Of a stretch of DNA of 59,405 nt, positions 32,399-41,749 are shown piece after piece; position 1 is the first letter of the stretch, and each line of letters begins with the position of its first letter. The position numbers and the translations under genes were made by a program. The stretch comes from Saccharopolyspora elongata (lineage in GTDB: Bacteria; Actinomycetota; Actinomycetes; Mycobacteriales; Pseudonocardiaceae), in NCBI RefSeq assembly GCF_004348985.1, contig NZ_SMKW01000059.1, positions 1 through 59,405 of the forward strand. The letters run 5' to 3'. A model generated the notes under the pieces. That model saw only the letters and a list, made by a program, of their open reading frames with translations, was not told where the DNA came from and did no database searches.

Positions 32399-33412
32399 TT
32401 AGTTGGTGGTGATGCGGAGGATGGCCGCGGTCCAGGTCATGCCGACGCCGATACCGAGCAGGGCGATGTGATCTCCAGCAGCGACGAGGCGTCGGGTGAG
32501 GAGGTGGTGCAGGCCGACAATCTGGTCGCAGGCACCCATGTGGCCATAGCGGCTAGCAAGGAACGTGCTGCTGCGTTCTTCGGGGATTCCGAGCGGCGCG
32601 AGACAGTGCCGGTGGGTCAGCGGGGCTCCGTAGTGCGGGCAGAGCAGGTAGCGGAGGTCGTCGAGTTCGATTTCGGCGTCATACAGTGCTTGCTTGACGA
32701 CGGTGCTGACGGCGGCGGCGTTGAGGGTTTCGAGACTGCCGGGGCCGTCGTGGGTGGCTAGCCAGCGTGCTTTTCGCTGACGAAGCTGGATCGGTCGCCT
32801 GTAGGTATTTCCGTTGTACCAGCCGGTGTTTCCGCGGTGGAGGCCTTCCAGTTGGGGTTGCGCACAGGAGGCGGTGGAGATCAGCTCGGCCACGGCATCG
32901 TTCCCGGAGTCGCGTTGGAGGAGGACGGCGGCTCCGGCGTCGCCGTAGGTGATGCCGGGATCGGTTTGCCACCGGTCGAACAGCGGCGTGTGGAAGGTGT
33001 CGCCTGCGGTGAGGAGTGCCGCCTGGCCGGGCTGGCCTTTGAGGACGTTGGTGGCTAGTTCGAGGCCGGCGACCATGCTGTTGGACATGCCATTGACCGC
33101 GAGGGTCATGGTCGTGTCGACTCCGAGCTGGTCGGCGACAAAGCAGTTGGGCGACCAGAAATCCAGGCCCGGGTCGTGGATCGTGGCGTGCAGGTGCAAG
33201 TCCAGGCGGCGGTGGAAGCCGCGGAGGGCTTGGCGTCCTGCGCGTATAGCGAGCTCCGGCCCGGTGCACTCTGGTGCGACAGCGAGAGAATCCTGGTGGT
33301 TCCGCTGCGACTGCTGTGCGCTGTAGTGGCCGGCGCGGATGGCGTCGGCGGCGGACATGAGGTCGCCGGTAACTGCTCCGATGCCGTTGATCGTGATCCC
33401 GCGGTGGCGCAT
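32399..33412 (-). CDS. Ketoacyl-ACP synthase III-like protein, atypical active site
   Basis: 337 residues of thiolase fold. 'GDTFHTPLFDRWQTDPGITY' followed by 'GDAGAAVLL' and 'YLLCPHYGAPL' fit KAS III-type proteins, the His motif being present. At the nucleophile position, where GC(A/N)G is expected, it has 'AVNGMSNSMVAGLELA', so the acyl-accepting Cys appears absent. The last motif is 'RYGHMGACDQ' rather than GN. It may be an acyltransferase-like variant or non-catalytic. GGAGAGG precedes the ATG. Confidence 0.75.
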   Translation of the reverse strand: MRHRGITINGIGAVTGDLMSAADAIRAGHYSAQQSQRNHQDSLAVAPECTGPELAIRAGRQALRGFHRRLDLHLHATIHDPGLDFWSPNCFVADQLGVDTTMTLAVNGMSNSMVAGLELATNVLKGQPGQAALLTAGDTFHTPLFDRWQTDPGITYGDAGAAVLLQRDSGNDAVAELISTASCAQPQLEGLHRGNTGWYNGNTYRRPIQLRQRKARWLATHDGPGSLETLNAAAVSTVVKQALYDAEIELDDLRYLLCPHYGAPLTHRHCLAPLGIPEERSSTFLASRYGHMGACDQIVGLHHLLTRRLVAAGDHIALLGIGVGMTWTAAILRITTN

Positions 33413-33418
33413 ACCCGA

Positions 33419-33664
33419 TCACCTCTCCGGGTGCGTCGCATTGGAGAGGCGTCCGGTGAACCAGACTTCGCGGAACCCGTCGGCGCCGATCGAGCAGTCA
33501 CGGCTGAGCGCGTGGAAGACCGGATCGAGGGCCCGGTTGACGAAACCCAGGAAGACAGGCTTGGCGGCGTCGGTGACCGCCGACAGGTGGCCCCAGTCCT
33601 CCCCGTCTTGCCACCGCAAGATAAAGAGCGTTCGTGATCTGCTGGTTTGTCGTACGGTTCGCAT
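33419..33664 (-). CDS. Small hypothetical protein before KAS III-like gene
   Basis: 81 residues, GGAG 9 bases before the ATG, ending 6 bases before the KAS III start. 'SRTLFILRWQDGEDWGHLSA' and 'FLGFVNRALDPVFHALSRDC' suggest a compact helix-strand protein. Not recognised. It probably heads a leftward operon with the KAS III-like and exported-peptide genes. Confidence 0.6.
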   Translation of the reverse strand: MRTVRQTSRSRTLFILRWQDGEDWGHLSAVTDAAKPVFLGFVNRALDPVFHALSRDCSIGADGFREVWFTGRLSNATHPER

Positions 33665-34122
33665 GATGGATCACTCCATTCCCGCGCATGGCACGGCAGG
33701 AAGAAAGAGAAACGGGAGCCCATTCGGAGAATCGCCATCTCAGTGGAGAGGGTTCCGCGTTGTGGGTTTCGCCACGGTGACACGGGCACGGTTCCGGTGT
33801 CAGATTTTGGCACCGCCCACTGGGCAGATACACCCGTCTGAGCGAGTCGGACGCCCAACATCGCTGGACCTTCCAGCATCGAAAATCCCTAGCACGGAAC
33901 ACATTCACGACGTGGAGCCCGACTCCAAGGGGCTGTTGCGACCAGGCATCAAGAGATGGTTGTTCCGCTGAGGCTTCACTCGAACGGGCGCATACGCCGG
34001 TTCTCGGTGGCCAAAAACTGACACGAGGCGCGGTCCGATGTCACGCTCGATCTCCCCGGACCTGCTGCGACAAAATCCGGCTCCCCCGGGACTTCCTGAC
34101 AGCCTGGTCCCCAGTTTCGGAG
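33665..34122. other. Intergenic region between leftward KAS III operon and rightward Tad locus
   Basis: No convincing gene. It should hold both divergent promoters. An inverted repeat GTGTCA/TGACAC with a 13-base spacer (33778-33802) is the only operator-like element I see. Open frames here look like non-coding shadows. Confidence 0.5.
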
Positions 34123-34830
34123 GTGAAATTGTGGTGCTGGCACATTCTTCCCTGCCTCACATCTACGGCGGGCGTTGTTCACGCACCGACGCTTGCCTGC
34201 TCTGTGCCCGTGGTTGCTATTCTTGTCCTCGCGGGCATCGCAGTCGGCCCGTTCGTGGCATGGGCCGTACGGCCGTGGGTGGCGTGGTCAACAGGCCCCT
34301 GGCCGGTGGGTGGGTTCAGCGCTGCCAGCGGCGCTGTCTCGCTCGCCGTGGGGTGCCGCTTCGCCGCCGATCCCGTTCTCGCCGCCTGGTGGTGGTGGGC
34401 GATCTGCAGCATGGCGCTGGCCTGGATCGACGTGGCCTGTCACCGATTGCCTCGCCCGTGGGTGATCGCATTGGCCGCGGGCGGCCTGGTCGTGTTCACC
34501 GTCCACGCGATCACGGTGTCCTCGCCGGCGGCGCTGCTGCGATCGCTCTGTGCCGGTGTGCTGGTCTTGGTTGTCGGTTCGTTCGCGTACTGGATCGCTC
34601 CGACGGGGCTGGGTTACGGCGATATCACGTTGCTCGCCGCGATCTCGGTGTACACCGGGTGGATCGGGTGGCGCACTGTACTGGTGGGCATCGCCGCGTC
34701 GCTGCTGGTCCTCGGCGTACTCGCCGGCCTGGCATGGGCCACCACGCTGCGATCCGGGACCGCACGCATCGCCGCCGGCCCGAGCCTGGTCCTCGGCGGC
34801 TGGATCGCCGTCCTCATCCATACCTTCTGA
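34123..34830 (+). CDS. Prepilin peptidase (A24, TadV-like)
   Basis: About 235 residues with six or more hydrophobic helices. The two catalytic aspartates are in 'ALAWIDVACHRLPRPW' and 'GLGYGDITLLAAI' (GxGDxxL). It cleaves the Flp and TadE-type prepilins encoded downstream, all with G-xxxx-E sites. The start is uncertain: GTG 34123 or TTG 34129, the latter better spaced from GGAGG. First gene of the Tad locus. Confidence 0.85.
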   Translation: MKLWCWHILPCLTSTAGVVHAPTLACSVPVVAILVLAGIAVGPFVAWAVRPWVAWSTGPWPVGGFSAASGAVSLAVGCRFAADPVLAAWWWWAICSMALAWIDVACHRLPRPWVIALAAGGLVVFTVHAITVSSPAALLRSLCAGVLVLVVGSFAYWIAPTGLGYGDITLLAAISVYTGWIGWRTVLVGIAASLLVLGVLAGLAWATTLRSGTARIAAGPSLVLGGWIAVLIHTF

Positions 34831-34843
34831 GAGGCAATCACCA

Positions 34844-35380
34844 ATGCTCTCGACACGTGTTGTGCCCGTAGCCGCGCGCACCGTGCTGTGCCCGGTCGGG
34901 TTCATCGTGGTCGGCTGCGCGACAGCACCGCCGGCCACTCTGCCTGCTGACCCGAGCATCGTTGCGCCTCCGGGCCTGCCCTCTGACGAACACGCTGTGG
35001 TTGAGCGCGCGTATCGCGATTTCTGGCGGATCACCTGGAACTCTACGACCGAGCGCGATGGGGTGTGGGACGCCGAGGTGCGCCGTGTGGCCGGGCAGGA
35101 GCTGGCGGACCAGATCACCTCGCGCGCTCGCGAGCAACTGGCAGGCGGGATTCGGCTATACGGCGCTGTCGTGGCCCGTGTTTCGTCGGTGCAGATCACC
35201 GGGGGTCAAGCGAGCGTGCAGGACTGCCAGGATGCGAGCCGGGCCGGTCAAGCCGACCTCGCGTCCGGGAATCCGAAGAACGTTGGCATTGCTCGCAATC
35301 TCGTTCACGCCACGTTGACGAAAGGGCCTGATGCGGTCTGGCGCGTCGATCGCATCGAGTTCCCGGGAGGTGAATGCTGA
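34844..35380 (+). CDS. Lipoprotein of the Tad locus
   Basis: 178 residues. The signal sequence ends in a lipobox 'FIVVGCATAPP', so the mature protein should be lipid-anchored outside the membrane. The rest, 'VERAYRDFWRITWNSTTERD' and 'LVHATLTKGPDAVWRVDRIE', resembles a small NTF2-like or pseudo-Mce type fold often found with actinobacterial pilus genes. Its stop overlaps the next start region. Confidence 0.75.
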   Translation: MLSTRVVPVAARTVLCPVGFIVVGCATAPPATLPADPSIVAPPGLPSDEHAVVERAYRDFWRITWNSTTERDGVWDAEVRRVAGQELADQITSRAREQLAGGIRLYGAVVARVSSVQITGGQASVQDCQDASRAGQADLASGNPKNVGIARNLVHATLTKGPDAVWRVDRIEFPGGEC

Positions 35381-36309
35381 TGCGCTCCACAGTCCGCGGC
35401 CCGTGCATTCTCTCCGGTGTGGGCGTGCTGATAGTCCTAGCAGCCCCCGTGGGACTGGCGCAGGATGGTGAGGTCGCCGTGGAGTCCGGCGACATTGGTG
35501 GCTGGTATGCCCCACCTTCGATCGGGCTCTCCGCTGCCGCCCCAGGACGGCCGGGACGACCGGCAACGTCGAAACCCGGGGGTGCCGGCACGCATTCGAC
35601 TGGGCCCTCGTCGCCGGCGCCGGTGCCGTTGTGTCCGGTCGTAATGTGTGATGCCCCGGGGCAATCACAGGATCCGGCGTTCATGCTCAATTCCCAGCCC
35701 TTGTCGACATGGTGTTTCGGGCCCTTGGATGACGGGTACTGCCCACGGCCGAACGCCACACTTTCGACGCCGAACCCGGTGGGTACTGCGGCTCCGCCGG
35801 ATCCCGCGGCTCTGGCTCAGCAGGCGGCCCGGCGGCTGCGGTTGCCGTTGCCGACGCCGCGGCATTCCCCGGATCTGCGGTTGCCGGATGGTCGTCCGGC
35901 GACGGTCGTCGGTGAGCACACCTGGTTCTGGACTGCGCCAGAAGATTGGCGTCCGCAGACAGAACGCGTGCAGGCCGGCGAGGTGTGGGCGGAGGTCACC
36001 GCGGTGCCCGTTCGGTTGTCGATGACGCCCGGCCTGGGCCAGTCGGTCGCGTCCTGTGCGGGGCCGGGGACACCGTATGACCGGTCGTTCGGCCTGCATG
36101 CGGCCTCGCCGGACTGCGATGTGGTGTACGAGCGGCCATCGGCCGATCAGCCTGGTGCGCTGGTGACGGCGGAGTGGTCGATCACGTGGCGGGTCACGTG
36201 GCAGGGCTGGACCGGCAGCGCACCCACCGGGGGTGAGCTGGCGCCGATGACGTCGCGGACGCCGGCGAGGTTCGCGGTGGGTGAGGCCCAAGCACTCCGC
36301 ATCCGTTAA
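35380..36309 (+). CDS. Secreted Pro-rich protein of the Tad locus
   Basis: 309 residues with a signal peptide 'ILSGVGVLIVLAAPVGLAQ' and a Pro/Ser-rich stalk. Four to six cysteines follow ('PLCPVVMCDAP', 'WCFGPLDDGYC', 'VASCAGPG', 'PDCDVVYERP'), probably paired outside. The C-terminal part is beta-rich with many Trp. ATG 35380 is preferred over 35374 because GGGAGG is 9 bases before it. Possibly a surface or pilus-tip component. Confidence 0.7.
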   Translation: MRSTVRGPCILSGVGVLIVLAAPVGLAQDGEVAVESGDIGGWYAPPSIGLSAAAPGRPGRPATSKPGGAGTHSTGPSSPAPVPLCPVVMCDAPGQSQDPAFMLNSQPLSTWCFGPLDDGYCPRPNATLSTPNPVGTAAPPDPAALAQQAARRLRLPLPTPRHSPDLRLPDGRPATVVGEHTWFWTAPEDWRPQTERVQAGEVWAEVTAVPVRLSMTPGLGQSVASCAGPGTPYDRSFGLHAASPDCDVVYERPSADQPGALVTAEWSITWRVTWQGWTGSAPTGGELAPMTSRTPARFAVGEAQALRIR

Positions 36310-36372
36310 GCAACAGGCTTTCTTGCCGTTTCCTTTTTCGTAGTTCGTGTATTCACGTGTGGGGAGAGGTCT

Positions 36373-37053
36373 ATGTCCAGTACCGGAATCTTCGCGGTCA
36401 CCAAGCCCGATTCGAGCGACGCCAAGGACGGGACCACCACTGCGGTGCGTGGGCCTCGGGTTCCTCGGCAACGTCGGTGGTGGTTGCTCGGCGCTTCCCT
36501 CGGTGTGATCATCGTGTCGGTCGCGGGAACGGTCGGAGTTGTGTCGGCAGCGTGGGATCGCGAGCCGATGTTGCAACTCGTTCGTGACGTGTCGTGGGGT
36601 CAGCCCATCAGAGATGCTGATGTGACCACTGTGGACCTTGATCCTGGTGTGCGGCGGTTCGTGGTTGCGGATACGGATCGTGGCCGGGTGGTGGGGCAGA
36701 TCGCCGCTGCGAACTTGCGGGCCGGGCAGCTTTTGGCCCTCAGCGATGTCACCACTCAAGCCGTGCCCGCGAGAGGGCAGTAGGTGATCGGATTTCGTTT
36801 GCTCCCGGGCCGGTACCCGGCACGCGGATTGGCTCCCAACGACCCTGTGGAGGTTGTGGGCCTGTCGAGCTCGGGTGCGACGGACACCGTGACCGGTGGG
36901 GCACGGTTCCGGGCTCGCGTGGTGCAGGCGTCGCTGCCGGACTCCGAAGGTGCGGTTGTGGTCGATCTGCTCATCGACTCCTCGGCCGCCGATCAGGCCG
37001 ATGCCGCTGCCGCTGGCGGCGCACTCGTCAAACTGCTTGGCCCCACCAGCTGA
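36373..37053 (+). CDS. SAF-domain CpaB/RcpC-like pilus protein, frame split by an amber codon
   Basis: A TAG at 36781 divides one continuous frame. Part one (136 residues) has a membrane anchor 'RRWWLLGASLGVIIVSVAGT' and the SAF domain ('ILQL'-type start 'MLQLVRDVSWGQPIRDADV', then 'GQIAAANLRAGQLLALSDV'). Part two (89 residues, restarting at GTG 36784) reads 'IGFRLLPGRYPARGLAPNDP', the normal continuation of CpaB-like proteins. Either a nonsense mutation or a split into two coupled proteins. Confidence 0.7.
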
Positions 37054-37100
37054 AAACCCATGTTGGGTTCGATTTTCGCGTCTGTCTAAAGGAGTTTGTG

Positions 37101-37910
37101 ATGGCTTTCGTCACGATGCTGTCCGCGAAGTGCTCACCCGGGATCACCACCGCGGTAGCGGCGCTGGCCATGGTCTGGCCGAACCGGCTACTGGTGGTCG
37201 ACGCTGATCCTGCCGGGGGTGATCTGCTGCCGGGATGGGGAGGCCAGTGGCTGGTCGACGGGCGCCTGTCCTCGGAGCGTGGGGTGGTCAGCTTCGCCGC
37301 TGCCACCCGCCACCTGGACTCCGTGCCCTCGGAAGGACTGGCGGGGCATGTGCAGGAAATTCCTGGCCACGATCACGTGCGGTTGCTAGCTGGGGTGACG
37401 AGCCGGACCCAGGAGGGAGCGATGGGGGACGACGGCTGGCGCCGACTCGCCAGTGCCACCCGAGATCTCGCGCGTGAAGGACCCGACGTCCTCATCGACG
37501 CCGGCCGGTGGACACCTGCAACGCCCTGGCCGCTGATCGCCGAAGCCGACCTGGTCCTGGTGGGAATGCGTCCCAGCCTCCGGCACATCTCGGCCGCACT
37601 GCTCTTGATCAGCACGTTGCGCGAGCTGATACCGATCACCCGGCTCGGAGCGCTGGTGTCGGCCACCACGAGCAGCGAAGCCGACCGTGTCGCCCGTGCC
37701 GTGGGGATCCCCGTCGGTGTGGAGCTTCCCGACGACCCGGCAGCTGCCCGGTTCTTCTCCGACGGAGCAGGCAGCCACGCACCCCGCCGCTCGGCCCTCG
37801 TCCGCACCAGCCGGAAGGCCGCGCTCCGGCTGCACCGCAGCCTCACCCCACCCACTCCGCCGGCCACGACAACGGTTGCCGACGGCGTACTGAAGGCAGG
37901 TACGGCATGA
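37101..37910 (+). CDS. TadZ/CpaE-like ParA-family ATPase
   Basis: 269 residues. The start is after AAAGGAG. 'VTMLSAKCSPGITTAVAALA' occupies the Walker A position in degenerate form, 'RLLVVDADPAGGDLLPGWG' is the ParA/MinD motif and 'DVLIDAGRW' the Walker B-like strand. TadZ proteins place the pilus machine at the membrane or pole. It overlaps the CpaF gene by ATGA. Confidence 0.82.
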   Translation: MAFVTMLSAKCSPGITTAVAALAMVWPNRLLVVDADPAGGDLLPGWGGQWLVDGRLSSERGVVSFAAATRHLDSVPSEGLAGHVQEIPGHDHVRLLAGVTSRTQEGAMGDDGWRRLASATRDLAREGPDVLIDAGRWTPATPWPLIAEADLVLVGMRPSLRHISAALLLISTLRELIPITRLGALVSATTSSEADRVARAVGIPVGVELPDDPAAARFFSDGAGSHAPRRSALVRTSRKAALRLHRSLTPPTPPATTTVADGVLKAGTA

Positions 37911-39280
37911 CCACCGAGATCAACGGCAACACCCGCCTGCAGCTCTCGCACGAGACCTGGGGATGGATACCGGACAACGCAACCGTGCAAGCGCTGCGGG
38001 AGAAAGTCGCCGCCCGCCTACGAAACAGCACCGCCGATGAGCGAGCGGCGCTGGTGGCCGCGGAGATCACCACGTGGGCTCATGAACGGGCCAGCAGGGG
38101 CGACCCGCCATTGTCTGTGGCCGAGGAGCAGCGGCTCGCCGACGCGGTGCTGGCCGCGGTGTTCGGCCTGGGCCAGCTCCAGCCGCTGCTGGAACTGGAG
38201 GACGTGGAGAACGTCCACATCCACGGCCACGACCGGGTCTGGCTGGAACTGGCCGACGGCCACCTGCAACGCTGGCCCTACCCGGTCGCCGACTCCGACA
38301 CTGAGCTGCTGGAGCAAGTGGAGGCGATGTCCGCGCGGCTCGGGCAGACCTCCCGCGAGTTCAGCCCGGCGCAGCCCATCGTGAACCTGCGACTACCAGC
38401 AGGTGGGCTCTTGGGAGCGAGATTGGCGGCGGTACGGGAGGTCACCGACCGGCCCCGCATCGCCATCCGACGCCACCGCCTCACCCAGACCACCCTCACC
38501 GATCTGCGCCGCCACGGCACCCTTGACCCCGGCCTCGAGCACTTCCTCGCTGTCGCGGTGGCCGCAGGAGTGAACATGCTGGTGACCGGTGGCCCGTTCG
38601 CCGGCAAAACCACGCTGTTGCGTGCACTGTGTGCCGAAATCCCTGTCCACGAGCACATCGTGACCGTCGAGGACGACTACGAACTCGGGCTGCATCTTAA
38701 CGGCGAGCGCGTGGTGACCCCGCTGGAGGCGCGCACCGCCAACGCCGAAGGCGTCGGCGAGATCAGCCTCGACGATCTCCTGAAACAAACCCTCCGGCAC
38801 TCGCCATCCCGGGTCATCGTCGGCGAGGTCCGCGGCGGGGAGATCACCGCGCTGCTGCGAGCGCTGGGCAACGGCGCCACGGGCGGCATGGGCACCCTGC
38901 ACGCGACATCGGCGCGAGCGGTCCCGGACCGCATCGCCGCGCTGGGGCAACTCGCGATACCACCGCTGTCCGTGGAGGCCGCGCACCGGTGGACGGCCTC
39001 CGCCCTGGACCTCATCGTCCACCTCGCCCGCCGCGACCATTCCGACCGCCGGGAACGTTTCGTGACCGAGATCGTCGAAGTCGGCCCTGTAGGCGACGCC
39101 GCGATTCCGGACCTCACCACTCTGTTCGGGCCCCGCCCCGGTGACGGCCGTGCCGTCCCGACATGCCCTCCCAGCCCGACGCTGATGGCCCGTCTGCAAG
39201 CCCACGGCCTGGACCACGCCCTCTTCAACCGGCCGGACGGCCAATGGAACAACCTCGATCAGAGGAGTGAGCCAACGTGA
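37907..39280 (+). CDS. CpaF/TadA-type secretion ATPase
   Basis: 457 residues. Walker A 'NMLVTGGPFAGKTTLLRALC', Asp box and Walker B 'SRVIVGEVRGGEITALLRAL', and the His box in 'GGMGTLHATSARAVPDRIA'. The long N-terminal domain 'QPLLELEDVENVHIHGHDRV' is typical. It powers Flp pilus assembly in the cytoplasm with TadB and TadC. GTG of TadB overlaps its stop. Confidence 0.93.
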   Translation: MTTEINGNTRLQLSHETWGWIPDNATVQALREKVAARLRNSTADERAALVAAEITTWAHERASRGDPPLSVAEEQRLADAVLAAVFGLGQLQPLLELEDVENVHIHGHDRVWLELADGHLQRWPYPVADSDTELLEQVEAMSARLGQTSREFSPAQPIVNLRLPAGGLLGARLAAVREVTDRPRIAIRRHRLTQTTLTDLRRHGTLDPGLEHFLAVAVAAGVNMLVTGGPFAGKTTLLRALCAEIPVHEHIVTVEDDYELGLHLNGERVVTPLEARTANAEGVGEISLDDLLKQTLRHSPSRVIVGEVRGGEITALLRALGNGATGGMGTLHATSARAVPDRIAALGQLAIPPLSVEAAHRWTASALDLIVHLARRDHSDRRERFVTEIVEVGPVGDAAIPDLTTLFGPRPGDGRAVPTCPPSPTLMARLQAHGLDHALFNRPDGQWNNLDQRSEPT

Positions 39281-40137
39281 TCGCCATTGTCACTGTCTTG
39301 TGTGGAGTGTTGTTCGGAACTGGGGTTCTGCTCAGCATCTTCGCTCTTGTGCCCTCGTCTCCGATGCACTCCCGCGAGGAGACAGCGCACGAACGGCACG
39401 CTGCGGTGAAGCCGTGGATGCTCCGGTGGTGGCGGCGCGGCGTGCTCGCCGTGCTGGTGGCGGCGGTGGTGTGGTGGGGGACCGGGTGGCCGGTGGCCGC
39501 CGCAGCCGCCATCGCAGCCGTCATGGGCCTGCCCGTCGTACTGGCCTCCCGCGGCGCGCGAGAGGCCATCGTGCTGCAGGAAGCCCTCGCGGTGTGGACC
39601 AGGCGCGTCGGGGACCTGCTGACCTCGGGCGCCGGAGGCTTGCACCACGCCGTCGCGCGCTCCGCCGACACCGCCCCCGAACCGCTGGCCGCACCGGTTC
39701 GGCGTCTGGCGGACCGGCTGCGCACCGACAACCCGGAGACAGCGCTGCGGGCCTTCGCCGCGGAGTTCAGTGATCCGGTGGTGGATGAGGTCGTGCTGGC
39801 GCTGCTGTTGCGCCTGCGGACCGGTGGACGTGGATTGGTGGAGATCCTGCACGCCCAAGCCGCCGCGCTGCGCGCCCGCGCCGCCGCGACCCGCGAAGTC
39901 GAGGCCGACCGCGCCAAACCCCGCACGACCGTGCGCACCCTCGTGGCCATCACCACCGCCATGGTCGTCGGGCTGGTGCTCTTCGCCCGCGAATTCCTCA
40001 CCCCCTTCAACACCTGGACCGGGCAAGGCGTTCTGGCCGTCGTGGCAAGCATTTTCGCGTTGTCACTATGGCGAATGCACCAGCTCTCCACACTGCCCAC
40101 CAGGCCCCGCTACCTCAACGACGGGCAACCCTCATGA
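39277..40137 (+). CDS. TadB-like type II secretion F-domain protein
   Basis: 286 residues. N-terminal membrane helices, a cytoplasmic T2SSF domain ('LAVWTRRVGDLLTSGAGGLH', 'VVDEVVLALLLRLRTGGRGL') and two C-terminal helices. It is the platform protein that contacts the CpaF ATPase. Starts at GTG overlapping CpaF and overlaps TadC by ATGA. Confidence 0.9.
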   Translation: MIAIVTVLCGVLFGTGVLLSIFALVPSSPMHSREETAHERHAAVKPWMLRWWRRGVLAVLVAAVVWWGTGWPVAAAAAIAAVMGLPVVLASRGAREAIVLQEALAVWTRRVGDLLTSGAGGLHHAVARSADTAPEPLAAPVRRLADRLRTDNPETALRAFAAEFSDPVVDEVVLALLLRLRTGGRGLVEILHAQAAALRARAAATREVEADRAKPRTTVRTLVAITTAMVVGLVLFAREFLTPFNTWTGQGVLAVVASIFALSLWRMHQLSTLPTRPRYLNDGQPS

Positions 40138-41027
40138 ACACCGCACTCACACTGGCCGCCGGACTGGGTATCGTCCTCGGAACCGGCCTCACCCTCGGAC
40201 TGCGCGCGATCGCCGGACCCGCGCCGATGGACGTATCCGCCGCGCTCGACCACCTCGCCACCCGGACCACCGCCTCCACCCCTGCAACCGGGTGGCGGGC
40301 CTGGCGAGCGCGCCTGGTGACCTACGCCACCGACCGCGCCGACCACGCCCGGCACCCCTGGCTAGGCATCCCCACCCACGACCTCGGCCTTCTCGAACGC
40401 ACTACTGCCGACTACATGACCACGCGGCTGCGGTGGGCCGTGAGCAGCCTCGCCGCCGCCACACTGCTCGCTGTTTCCCTCGCGGTCGCGGGCGTGCCGG
40501 TCGGGGTATCGGTGGGGCTCGTCGCCGCCGGCGGACTCGTGGGCGCCGTGGTGCCGGTCTCACGCCTCCGCGACCAGGCCGCGGTGGCACGAGAGGACGC
40601 GAAGCGGGCACTGGCCGTCTACCTGGACCTCGTGGCCCAGCAGCGCACTGCCGGCCACGCGCCCGGCCCGGCGTTGCGCGAGGCCGCCGCAGTCGGCGAC
40701 CACTGGCTACTGACCCGGCTGCATCGCACCCTCACTCACGCCGAGCACAGTGGACACTCACCGTGGGACGCACTCCGCGCACTCGGCACCACGATCCGGC
40801 TGCCGGAGTTGGCGGCGGTGGCGGACCTGGCGGCGACCGCCGCGGACGGTGCGGCGATCTACACCAGCCTGACCACCCACGCCGCCAGCCTTCGCACCGC
40901 CGCGATCAGCACCGACAAGGCCGACGCCAACACCCGCACCGAACGCCTCACCCTGCCGGTCACCCTGCTCATGCTCGGCATCCTCCTGCTGGTCCTCTAC
41001 CCGGCCGTCACCCGACTCCTCGGCTAA
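40134..41027 (+). CDS. TadC-like type II secretion F-domain protein
   Basis: 297 residues. Membrane helix 'MNTALTLAAGLGIVLGTGLT', paired helices around 105-150, T2SSF domain 'RALAVYLDLVAQQRTAGHAP' and a final helix 'LTLPVTLLMLGILLLVLYP'. Partner of TadB in the pilus platform. ATG 40134 is chosen because it overlaps the TadB stop. Confidence 0.9.
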   Translation: MNTALTLAAGLGIVLGTGLTLGLRAIAGPAPMDVSAALDHLATRTTASTPATGWRAWRARLVTYATDRADHARHPWLGIPTHDLGLLERTTADYMTTRLRWAVSSLAAATLLAVSLAVAGVPVGVSVGLVAAGGLVGAVVPVSRLRDQAAVAREDAKRALAVYLDLVAQQRTAGHAPGPALREAAAVGDHWLLTRLHRTLTHAEHSGHSPWDALRALGTTIRLPELAAVADLAATAADGAAIYTSLTTHAASLRTAAISTDKADANTRTERLTLPVTLLMLGILLLVLYPAVTRLLG

Positions 41028-41068
41028 CCACCGCAAACCCAGTCCCATCGAATGCGAAAGAGGTCATC

Positions 41069-41305
41069 ATGTCTGTCCTTCACCACCTCCACCGGAACGC
41101 CACGACCGCGCTACTACTGCTCTCGGCCTGGATAACGCTCGCCAGACAGAACGCCCAGCAGCGTTGGGGCCACGCCCGTTTCGACGACACCGGATCGGAG
41201 AGCACCGAAAAAGCCGTGCTCACCGCGATCGGACTGGCAGCCGCGCTCGGGCTCGGCGCCGCCATCACCGCAGTCGTCCAGAAATACCAAGGCCAAATCC
41301 ACTAG
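41069..41305 (+). CDS. Flp-type pilin precursor
   Basis: 78 residues behind GAAAGAGG. Residues 42-47 'GSESTE' match the type IV prepilin site G|xxxxE with Glu at +5. The mature 36-residue pilin starts SESTEKAV and continues as a hydrophobic helix 'LTAIGLAAALGLGAAITAVV' with a short polar end. The leader of 42 residues is long and has its own hydrophobic stretch. Probably the main pilin subunit. Confidence 0.82.
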   Translation: MSVLHHLHRNATTALLLLSAWITLARQNAQQRWGHARFDDTGSESTEKAVLTAIGLAAALGLGAAITAVVQKYQGQIH

Positions 41306-41323
41306 CTTAATGGGGCGTCAGCG

Positions 41324-41749
41324 ATGAAAACCCCTATGCGCCACACACATCCCCGCCAGGAATCTGGGGACCGGGATGCGGGGTCGGTGGCGGTGGAGCT
41401 GGCCGTGCTCGCGCCGCTGGCGCTGATCCTGCTCGTCACGGTCCTGCAGGCCGGGCTGTGGTGGCACACCCGCACCCTCTGCCACTCGGCCGCCCAACAC
41501 GGCGTGCAGGCCGCCCGCACGGTCACCGGAACCACCGGTGACGCCCACACCGCCGCGACAAGCTTCCTCCACCGAGCCGGCGGCCTCGTGGGTGATCCGG
41601 TCGTCACCGCCAGCGTCGACGCCCGCCAGGTGCGCGTGCAGGTCGCGGCCACCGCACCGCGGATCCTGCCCATTCCCGGGCTCGAGCGCGTCGAGCAGGA
41701 AGCCCGCGCGGCCAAAGAACGCTTCACCGTCCCCGGGGAGATGCCGTGA
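41324..41749 (+). CDS. TadE-like minor pseudopilin
   Basis: 141 residues. Site 'AGSVAVELAVLAPLALILLV' has Gly then Glu at +5, the TadE pattern, followed by the pilin helix. The C-terminal part is a small soluble domain. GTG of the next gene overlaps its stop by 4 bases. Confidence 0.85.
   Translation: MKTPMRHTHPRQESGDRDAGSVAVELAVLAPLALILLVTVLQAGLWWHTRTLCHSAAQHGVQAARTVTGTTGDAHTAATSFLHRAGGLVGDPVVTASVDARQVRVQVAATAPRILPIPGLERVEQEARAAKERFTVPGEMP

Noticed and set aside
37508..37906. N-terminal extension of the CpaF frame
   Set aside because: It overlaps the TadZ gene in another frame. The ATGA-coupled ATG at 37907 gives the family N-terminus.
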